Assembly (NCBI GenBank): GCA_022426245.1
Contig: JAKMDW010000050.1
Coordinates: 1-40,282 of the forward strand
Length of the DNA stretch: 40,282 nt
Reading direction: 5' to 3'
From: Alphaproteobacteria bacterium
Lineage (GTDB): Bacteria > Pseudomonadota > Alphaproteobacteria > RS24
Below the pieces are notes generated by a model that saw only the letters and a program-made list of their open reading frames with translations, had not been told where the DNA came from and did not search any database. Each line of letters starts with the position of its first letter. Within the stretch, counting starts at the first letter, position 1. The position numbers and the translations under genes are program-made. Of this stretch, positions 35,072-40,282 are shown piece after piece.

Positions 35072-36259
35072 CTATTCTCCTGCCCGCAATTTGGCGCAGG
35101 CTTGTTCTATCGCCGTCACGGCGGTGTTGATTTCGTCTTGCGTCACATTGAGCGGCGGCAAAATGCGCAGCACATTATCGCCGGCGCCAATACTCAAAAC
35201 ATTTTCATCGCGCAAGGCCGCGACCATATCGCTATTGGCAATTTTACACTTCATGCCGACCATCAGGCCGCGCCCGCGCACATCCTCAAACATGTCGCTA
35301 TTTTCTTCCAGCAACCGCGCCAAATGCTGACGAAAATAAATCGCCATATCCTGCACTTGGTTGAGAAACGCCGGATCGTTCACTTCGTCCATCACCGCCG
35401 CGCCAACAGCGCAGGCCAACGGATTGCCGCCATAGGTCGAGCCATGCGTGCCGGGCTGCATAACGCTGCCGACGGCTTTTGTCGTCATGACCGCACCGAG
35501 GGGGAAACCGCCGCCAATGCCTTTGGCAATCGCCATCACATCGGGGGTCACCTCGGCCCACTCATGGGCGAATAATTTGCCGGTTCGGCCAATGCCGCAT
35601 TGCACTTCGTCAAAGCCCAGCAAGATATCATGCTTGTCGCACAGCGCACGCAAGCCCCGCAAAAACGCCGTGCCGACATCGCGCACACCGCCTTCGCCCT
35701 GCACCGGCTCGATAAGAAGTCCGGCAGTTGTCTCATCAATCAGCTTTTCAACCGCGTCCAATGTCAGTTCGGGACAGTGCACAAACCCTTGCGGAGCCGG
35801 GCCAAAACCCTCCAAATAGGCGGGATTGCCCGCCGCCGCTAAAGCGGCCAATGTGCGGCCATGAAAAGCCCCGTGAAAACCGATAAGTGTCACTTTTTCG
35901 GGGGCGCCGTTGGCGGCATGATATTTGCGCATCGCCTTAATCATGCCCTCAGCCGCTTCGGCACCGGAATTTGAGAAGAACACCAAATCGGCAAAGCTGG
36001 CATCGCATAGCGCATCGGCCAGTTTTTCCTGTTCCGGAATTTGATAGAGATTGGAGACGTGCCACAGCTTTTCAGACTGCGCTTTGAGGGCCGCATTGAG
36101 TTTGGGATGCGCATGACCCAGCGTATTGACCGCCACGCCGGAGCCGAAATCGAGATATTTTTCGCCCGTATCGGTTTCCAGCCACGCGCCCGCACCGCGC
36201 ACAAAACGTAATGCGGCGCGGTTATAAGTCGGCATGATATGGCTGTCACCAGCGCTCAT
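35072..36259 (-). CDS. argD: Acetylornithine aminotransferase
   Basis: This 395-residue class III PLP aminotransferase converts N-acetylglutamate semialdehyde to N-acetylornithine in arginine synthesis, and members often also serve in lysine synthesis. PLP-site features are SNSGAEA (96-102), D217 in GFDEVQCGIGRTG, and the Schiff-base K246 in AIAKGIGGGFPLGA. It is first in the argD-argF-hslO operon and starts just after a terminator that isolates it from the ABC permease gene. Confidence 0.95.
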   Translation of the reverse strand: MSAGDSHIMPTYNRAALRFVRGAGAWLETDTGEKYLDFGSGVAVNTLGHAHPKLNAALKAQSEKLWHVSNLYQIPEQEKLADALCDASFADLVFFSNSGAEAAEGMIKAMRKYHAANGAPEKVTLIGFHGAFHGRTLAALAAAGNPAYLEGFGPAPQGFVHCPELTLDAVEKLIDETTAGLLIEPVQGEGGVRDVGTAFLRGLRALCDKHDILLGFDEVQCGIGRTGKLFAHEWAEVTPDVMAIAKGIGGGFPLGAVMTTKAVGSVMQPGTHGSTYGGNPLACAVGAAVMDEVNDPAFLNQVQDMAIYFRQHLARLLEENSDMFEDVRGRGLMVGMKCKIANSDMVAALRDENVLSIGAGDNVLRILPPLNVTQDEINTAVTAIEQACAKLRAGE

Positions 36260-36312
36260 TTCACTCTCATTTCATTCTCTTTGCCGCGCCCCTAACAGGC
36301 GAAGCGGAATAG

Positions 36313-36341
36313 AAAAAGCCGCCATTCAGCGAAGGCGGCTT
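36313..36341 (-). terminator. Rho-independent terminator between ABC permease and argD
   Basis: Read leftward, AAGCCGCC and GGCGGCTT form an 8-bp stem around TTCGCTGAAT and run into TTTTTC. It ends the permease transcript about 57 bp after its stop, so argD must have its own promoter in the roughly 50 bp that remain. Confidence 0.85.
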
Positions 36342-36397
36342 GCTGAGGACGATTTTTACCCCAAAAGCGGGTTTTTTGGCAAGGGGGTCGCGTTTTA

Positions 36398-37270
36398 CTA
36401 GCTTTTTAGACGCCAGCCGCGCGCCAATACATATTGGCAAATCGCTGAGCCCAGCAGGGTCAGACCGATGAGCAAGCCCGCGCCGAACAATAACGAGCCT
36501 TCCGCATGGCCGGTCAGCGCGTAGCGAAAACCGTCAATCATGTAAAAGAACGGATTATATTGCGTCACGTTAAAAGCAAATTCGGGTAATTGGGTGACCG
36601 AGTAAAACGTGCCGGACAAAAATGCCAGCGGCGTAATGATAAAATTGGAAATCGTCGCCAAATGGTCGAATTTATCAGCCCAAATACCGCCAATCAGGCC
36701 AATTTGGCCGAGCAATAGCGACGCGATACAGGCATAAAACAGCGCTGCGGCAAAACTATGCACGGTGAAATCGACAAAAAACGACATGGCGGTGAATGTG
36801 CCAATACCCACAAACAAGCCGCGCGTCAGCCCGCCAAAAGTAATGCCGATATTCAATTCCAGCGGCGACAGTGGCGGCATCAGAAAATCGACGACATTGC
36901 CTTGCACTTTGGCGACCAGCAGCGATGACGAGCTATTAGCAAAAGCATTTTGCACAATTGACATCATAATCAGCCCGGGCGCGAGGAAATTGATAAACGG
37001 CACACCGTTAATATCGGGGCGCAAACCGGCCAAAGCCAGCGAGAAAATCGCCAAAAACAAAAGGGTCGTAATAATCGGCGCCATGAGCGTTTGCATCCAC
37101 ACTTTGGTGAAGCGACGCACCTCTTTTTTATACAAGGTCCAGAGCCCAAGCCAGTTAAAGCGGCCAAACTGGCGCACACCCAATTCCGGATAAGCGCTTG
37201 AAACCGGTGTCGCGCCGTGGTCTGCGGCGGCTGCCTCTTTGGTGCTATGGGGTGTTTCTGCTTGTTCCAT
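36398..37270 (-). CDS. ABC-2 type transporter permease
   Basis: From the ATG at 37270 the protein has 290 residues; the longer frame upstream is arginine-rich and antisense to the gcrA promoter. It has about six membrane helices and ABC-2 features: LYKKEVRRFTKVWMQTLMAPIITTLLFLAIF, then FLAPGLIMMSIVQNAFANSSSSLLVAKVQGN and LMPPLSPLELN. This is a YadH-like permease of exporters for drugs or glycolipids. Its ATPase partner is usually encoded next to it but is not in the window. It ends at a terminator and is divergent from gcrA. Confidence 0.88.
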   Translation of the reverse strand: MEQAETPHSTKEAAAADHGATPVSSAYPELGVRQFGRFNWLGLWTLYKKEVRRFTKVWMQTLMAPIITTLLFLAIFSLALAGLRPDINGVPFINFLAPGLIMMSIVQNAFANSSSSLLVAKVQGNVVDFLMPPLSPLELNIGITFGGLTRGLFVGIGTFTAMSFFVDFTVHSFAAALFYACIASLLLGQIGLIGGIWADKFDHLATISNFIITPLAFLSGTFYSVTQLPEFAFNVTQYNPFFYMIDGFRYALTGHAEGSLLFGAGLLIGLTLLGSAICQYVLARGWRLKS

Positions 37271-37337
37271 GACGCAGACAATAGGCCAATCATTGTCAGG
37301 TTCAAGGCAAATATGGTCGCGGCGGCGATTCGATTCA

Positions 37338-37346
37338 TGTGGATAA
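37338..37346 (-). promoter_or_regulatory. DnaA box upstream of gcrA
   Basis: TGTGGATAA (reverse of TTATCCACA) is a perfect DnaA box, 112 bp upstream of the gcrA start codon and between two GANTC sites. DnaA activates gcrA in Caulobacter, so conservation of that link is a reasonable inference. It also lies upstream of the divergent permease gene. Confidence 0.6.
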
Positions 37347-37370
37347 GGGCGAATCAGCCTTTCCCTTTTG

Positions 37371-37414
37371 CCACTACATTTAGTAGAAAATAGATGTAAC
37401 GCCACTAGATGTGG
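37371..37414 (+). promoter_or_regulatory. Two related dyads in the gcrA promoter
   Basis: CTAC-ATTTA-GTAG (37374-37386) and CCAC-TAGAT-GTGG (37402-37414) are short inverted repeats. Both begin within a shared CCACTA, 31 bp apart, which is close to three helical turns. They look like paired binding sites for one regulator. I do not recognise the motif. Confidence 0.35.
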
Positions 37415-37458
37415 TGAGAAACAAATTGAAGATTGATTGATTCTGGAGGGCGTAAATT

Positions 37459-37941
37459 ATGGCATGGACTGATGAACGTGTTGAAATGCTTAAACAATTA
37501 TGGACTGATGGCCTGTCTGCCAGTCAGATTGCCCGCAAAATGGGTGGTGTGACTCGTAATGCGGTCATCGGCAAAGTGCACCGCTTGGGGCTTTCCGGTC
37601 GGGCAACCCCGGCGCGTGTGTCAACAGCGCGAATTTCTGCCGGTTCAGGGCGTGCGCGGCCATCAACGCCCTCGCTATCGGGCAGCCAGCGTTTTCGCGC
37701 CAATGAATTGGACGACATTAAAGACCAAGTGGTGCCGGAACCGATTTTGAGCCCCGAAGAACGCGCCAGCGTATTGCATCTGACCGAGCATACCTGCAAA
37801 TGGCCGATTGGTGACCCCGGCACGACAGAGTTTCACTTCTGCGGTGCCCGCGCCAAAAGCGGCAGCCCTTATTGCACCACCCATGCGGCACAAGCTTACC
37901 AGCCACTGGAACGTCGGCGTAAGAAAAAAGTCGCTCTGTAA
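37459..37941 (+). CDS. gcrA: Cell-cycle regulator GcrA
   Basis: This 160-residue protein begins AWTDERVEMLKQLWTDGLSASQIARKMGGVTRNAVIGKVHRLGL, the highly conserved GcrA DNA-binding helix bundle (residues 2-46). A variable serine/arginine-rich linker follows. The C-terminal domain has HTCKWPIGDPG and FHFCGA...YCTTHAAQAYQP (about 116-153), which binds sigma-70 domain 2 in Caulobacter. GcrA activates genes at CcrM-methylated GANTC sites during S phase. The GGAGGG ribosome site sits 8 bp before the ATG. Upstream there is a DnaA box, three GANTC sites and two dyads, and a terminator lies downstream. Confidence 0.96.
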   Translation: MAWTDERVEMLKQLWTDGLSASQIARKMGGVTRNAVIGKVHRLGLSGRATPARVSTARISAGSGRARPSTPSLSGSQRFRANELDDIKDQVVPEPILSPEERASVLHLTEHTCKWPIGDPGTTEFHFCGARAKSGSPYCTTHAAQAYQPLERRRKKKVAL

Positions 37942-37955
37942 AGTTGCTCCGCCGA

Positions 37956-37997
37956 GCCGGATACATGAAGCCGGATACATGAAGCCGGATATATCAA
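37956..37997 (+). repeat. Three 14-bp tandem repeats after gcrA
   Basis: GCCGGATACATGAA occurs twice in a row (37956-37969, 37970-37983), followed by a third copy with two changes (37984-37997). The array sits just after the gcrA stop codon and runs into the terminator stem. Slippage is the likely origin. Confidence 0.9.
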
Positions 37998-38032
37998 GCC
38001 TCGCTCAACATTATTCTTGAGCGGGGCTTTTT
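37997..38032 (+). terminator. Rho-independent terminator of gcrA
   Basis: AAGCCTCGCTCAA pairs with TTGAGCGGGGCTT, a 13-bp stem with one T-G pair, around CATTATTC and followed by TTT. It is the strongest terminator in the window and separates gcrA from the SDR gene. Confidence 0.92.
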
Positions 38033-38085
38033 GCTGGCTTTTCGAGACCAACTCGACAATTATAGACGCGTTTAGGGAGGGTTAT

Positions 38086-38913
38086 ATGCGCCAATTCAAA
38101 GATAAAGTCTGTGTCATTACCGGAGCCGGAAGTGGCATCGGCGCAGCATGCGCGCGCGCCATGGCGGCGCAAGGGGCCATCATCATCGGCACAGATTTGC
38201 GCCAAGACATGCTGGCCGACACCAAAGCCGCAGTGGAGGCCGCCAGTGGACGCATGGAGTCCCATATGGTCGATGTTGCCGATCGCGACGCCATGTTTGA
38301 CCTCGCCGCACATGTTGAGAAAACGCATGGCGGCGCTGACCTGATTTTGAACAATGCCGGTGTCGCCTTTGGCGCCCCAGTATCCGAAATGAGCGTCGAT
38401 GATTGCAAATGGCTGATGGATATTAATTTTTGGGGCGTGGTCAATGGCACGCAAGCCTTTCTGCCGCATTTCATTGCCAAAGGCAGCGGCCATGTCGCCA
38501 ATATATCGTCGATTTTCGGGCTGATTGGCGTGCCGACACAAAGCGCCTATAACGCCGCCAAATTCGCCGTATTGGGCTTCACCGAAGCCCTGCGTCACGA
38601 AATGCGCGGCTCTGATATTGGCGTCTCGACCATTCATCCGGGCGGCATTAACACAAATATTGTGCGCCATGCCCGGTTACAGCAAGGCCCCGAAGCCGAG
38701 GCCGAGCACGAGGAAGCGGTCGAGCGTTTTGCCCAATTCACCATGACGCAGCCTGATGGCGCGGCCAAAGTGATTATGAAGGGCATTCGAAAAAACAAGG
38801 CGCGGATTCTGATTGGCCCCGATGCTTATATCGTTGATTGGATTAGGCGTATTTTTCCGGCCAGCTATTTGCGTTTCATGCCCATGATGGATTTGACCCG
38901 CGAGCAAGATTAA
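38086..38913 (+). CDS. Short-chain dehydrogenase/reductase
   Basis: From the ATG at 38086, after a GGGAGGG ribosome site, the protein has 275 residues; the frame extends back to 38017 through the gcrA terminator. It is a classical SDR with TGAGSGIG (12-19) for NAD(P), NNAG (89-92), catalytic serine at 141 or 142, and Y155 with K159 in YNAAK. D37 in GTDLRQ at the end of strand 2 suggests NAD rather than NADP. A C-terminal extension of about 60 residues with PASYLRFMPMM is like SDRs acting on lipophilic substrates. The substrate is unknown. Confidence 0.9.
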   Translation: MRQFKDKVCVITGAGSGIGAACARAMAAQGAIIIGTDLRQDMLADTKAAVEAASGRMESHMVDVADRDAMFDLAAHVEKTHGGADLILNNAGVAFGAPVSEMSVDDCKWLMDINFWGVVNGTQAFLPHFIAKGSGHVANISSIFGLIGVPTQSAYNAAKFAVLGFTEALRHEMRGSDIGVSTIHPGGINTNIVRHARLQQGPEAEAEHEEAVERFAQFTMTQPDGAAKVIMKGIRKNKARILIGPDAYIVDWIRRIFPASYLRFMPMMDLTREQD

Positions 38914-38947
38914 ACCGACCATCGACCAAACAGCCGGTTACGAACAG

Positions 38948-38976
38948 TTGACACGCATCATATCGCGGCTTAGAAC
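38948..38976 (+). promoter_or_regulatory. Predicted promoter of the ferric-binding protein gene
   Basis: TTGACA (38948-38953) is a perfect -35 element. After exactly 17 bp comes TAGAAC (38971-38976), a four-of-six -10 match. Transcription would start inside the Fur-type palindrome that follows, so the bound repressor would block it. Confidence 0.6.
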
Positions 38977-39001
38977 GCAAATGATAATCATTCTCATTTG
39001 C
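38977..39001 (+). promoter_or_regulatory. Fur-type iron operator, strong palindrome
   Basis: The 25-bp site has arms GCAAATGA (38977-38984) and TCATTTGC (38994-39001) around TAATCATTC. It contains ATGATAATCATT, close to the classical Fur-box core. It lies 10 bp before the start codon of an iron-type binding protein and shares its core with the bfd and bfr sites. Confidence 0.85.
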
Positions 39002-39011
39002 AGGATACCCT

Positions 39012-40070
39012 ATGCGCTTACGTCTTTTTGCCTTAACGGCTTTTTGCAGTCTTCCAATTATCACTCTTGTTGCGGACCGTGTCGCCGCACAACAGGCGGG
39101 GCAACAGGTGCAAGACGCCCAAGAGGTCAATGTCTATTCCTATCGCCAGCCTTTTTTGGTCGCGCCATTATTTGAAAAATTCACCACCGAGACGGGGATT
39201 GAGGTGAATGTGATTTTCGCCAAAAAAGGACTTATCGAACGGGTGAAAACCGAGGGCAAACGCTCGCCTGCCGATGTTATCCTGACAGTTGATATTGGTC
39301 GCCTGCAAGCCGCCAAAGCCGTCGCGCAGCCGGTCGCCTCAGCGATTTTGAGCAAGCTCATCCCCGACAACGCCCGCGGCGCTGACGATAAATGGTTCGG
39401 CCTGACCTGGCGCGCGCGGGTGGCCTATGTGTCGCGCGCACGTGTTGAACAGGCTGATTTGTCTTTTGCCGATTTGGCCAAGCCGCAATTTCGCGGCCGC
39501 GTCTGCCTGCGCTCGGGCCAACACCCTTACAATGTCGCGCTATTCGCCGCTCTGCTCGACCATATGGGCGAGGCGCGTTTCAAAAATTGGCTGACCGGAT
39601 TAAAAGCCAATCTGGCCGGTCGACCCTCAGGCAATGATCGCGCCCAAGTGCGCAAGGTTTATGGCGGCGCTTGCGATATTGCCATCGGCAATACGTATTA
39701 TATGGGCAAAATGCAGACTAATGAGAAAAAGCCCGAACAACAAGACTGGGCGAAGTCGGTGCGCGTGATGTTTCCAGATATGCCGCGTGGCGGCGCGCAT
39801 ATGAATATATCGGGCATGGCCATGGCCAAACACGCGCCCAATCGCGCCAATGCGCAAAAGCTGATGGAATTTCTGGTCTCCGATGCGGCGCAAAAAACTT
39901 ATGCTGAGGTTAATTTCGAATATCCGATACGCGCCGATATTGAAGCCTCGGCGCGGGTGCAAAGCTGGGGCGCTTTCACCCCCGACGCTTTATCGCTCAC
40001 CACCATTGCGCAATTGCGCCGCCGCGCCAGCGAAATCGTCGACGAAGTTTCCTTTAATGATGGCCCGTAA
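39012..40070 (+). CDS. Iron(III) ABC transporter substrate-binding protein (FbpA/FutA type)
   Basis: This 352-residue periplasmic binding protein has a signal peptide (residues 1-26, cut near VAA before QQ). The mature part begins with VNVYSYRQP and has tyrosines at positions expected for ferric iron: Y42 or Y44, Y173 (SGQHPYN), and the Y229-Y230 pair in IGNTYYMGKM, a hallmark of FutA/FbpA proteins. It would hand ferric iron to an inner-membrane ABC permease. No permease or ATPase gene follows within the window; the next gene is unrelated. The promoter carries a Fur-type operator, so it should be induced by iron starvation. Confidence 0.92.
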   Translation: MRLRLFALTAFCSLPIITLVADRVAAQQAGQQVQDAQEVNVYSYRQPFLVAPLFEKFTTETGIEVNVIFAKKGLIERVKTEGKRSPADVILTVDIGRLQAAKAVAQPVASAILSKLIPDNARGADDKWFGLTWRARVAYVSRARVEQADLSFADLAKPQFRGRVCLRSGQHPYNVALFAALLDHMGEARFKNWLTGLKANLAGRPSGNDRAQVRKVYGGACDIAIGNTYYMGKMQTNEKKPEQQDWAKSVRVMFPDMPRGGAHMNISGMAMAKHAPNRANAQKLMEFLVSDAAQKTYAEVNFEYPIRADIEASARVQSWGAFTPDALSLTTIAQLRRRASEIVDEVSFNDGP

Positions 40071-40110
40071 TATGGCAGGATTTCCTCGATAAGAAATAGG
40101 GAGGAAGACC

Positions 40111-40282
40111 ATGTCATTTACCGGAAGCTGCTATTGCGGCAAAATAAAATACCAAGCCGAGGGCGATGCCGTGATGAAACTGCAATGTCATTGCCGTGAA
40201 TGCACTTACATTACCGGCGGCGCGGCCAATCTAACAATGGGCGTGGCTGAAGCGGGTTTTGAATATACGCAAGGCACACCCA
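40111..40282 (+). CDS. GFA-domain protein (partial)
   Basis: An ATG at 40111 follows a GGGAGGAAG ribosome site, and the frame is open to the window edge, giving 57 residues. The zinc motif of the GFA family is clear: C7 and C9 in GSCYCGKIKY, and C26, C28 and C31 in LQCHCRECTYITGG. Members were named for glutathione-dependent formaldehyde activation, but many are of unknown function. The start lies 40 bp after the ferric-binding protein gene and could share its transcript. Confidence 0.88.
   Translation, partial: MSFTGSCYCGKIKYQAEGDAVMKLQCHCRECTYITGGAANLTMGVAEAGFEYTQGTP

Larger units (their letters stand above)
37332..37443 (+). promoter_or_regulatory. Three GANTC (CcrM) methylation sites upstream of gcrA
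   Basis: GATTC at 37332-37336, GAATC at 37351-37355 and GATTC at 37439-37443 lie in 112 bp, against one expected per 256 bp. The first two flank the DnaA box; the third abuts the gcrA ribosome site. GcrA is known to act through CcrM-methylated GANTC, so methylation-dependent control of this promoter is plausible. Confidence 0.5.

Overview
The window is a chromosomal segment of an alphaproteobacterium. The evidence is a GcrA cell-cycle regulator, a class I lysyl-tRNA synthetase, a SAM-II riboswitch in front of metZ, an Alph_Pro_TM/TIGR02186 gene, a gene-transfer-agent-type holin, and the argD-argF-hslO block next to gcrA. GC content is moderate and even, and nearly every gene is a household or conserved accessory gene. 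I saw no insertion sequence, prophage, CRISPR array, tRNA or rRNA. The genus cannot be fixed from the sequence.

Layout. 1-1.6 kb: end of an unknown membrane-anchored protein, bfd and bacterioferritin (convergent), and an orphan GTA-type holin. 1.6-5.1 kb: class Ia ribonucleotide reductase nrdA-nrdB, read leftward from a promoter with an NrdR box over the -10 region, a DnaA box upstream and a leader of about 250 nt. 5.1-8.5 kb: a small membrane protein, a thiolase gene broken by one in-frame TAA, an exported MsrB and an alpha/beta hydrolase. 8.7-11.6 kb: a rightward membrane and redox cluster (TauE/SafE permease, Alph_Pro_TM protein, CcdA, DUF3429). 11.6-16.7 kb: a leftward TetR, HSL-type hydrolase, ligase-associated helicase and PdeM nuclease group. 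16.7-20.1 kb: a leftward lysK-DUF952-pyrD-arsC operon. 20.2-23.0 kb: rightward TerB-like protein, fatty acid hydroxylase and GT2 glycosyltransferase. 23.0-25.4 kb: leftward dcd and an FMN alpha-hydroxyacid dehydrogenase. 25.5-28.7 kb: SAM-II riboswitch plus terminator, metZ, apaG and trkH. 28.7-33.1 kb: RND adaptor and pump. 33.2-37.3 kb: leftward argD-argF-hslO and an ABC-2 permease. 37.3-38.9 kb: gcrA and an SDR. 38.9-40.3 kb: an iron-type ABC substrate-binding protein behind a strong Fur-type palindrome, then a truncated GFA-domain gene.

How the genes fit together. Three iron genes (bfd, bfr, the ferric-binding protein) share one operator-like motif, which suggests a common iron regulator acting at both ends of the window. 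DNA precursor supply (nrdAB, dcd, pyrD) and cell-cycle control (gcrA) carry sites expected for replication-coupled control: a DnaA box at nrdA, and a DnaA box plus three GANTC (CcrM) sites at gcrA. Methionine synthesis is fed back through the SAM-II riboswitch.

I did not find a convincing new defence or mobile system. The observations most worth a second look are the broken thiolase, the shared iron operator, the nrdA leader with its possible short ORF, the gcrA promoter architecture, the bacterioferritin with an altered ferroxidase ligand, and the TauE-Alph_Pro_TM-CcdA-DUF3429 cluster.
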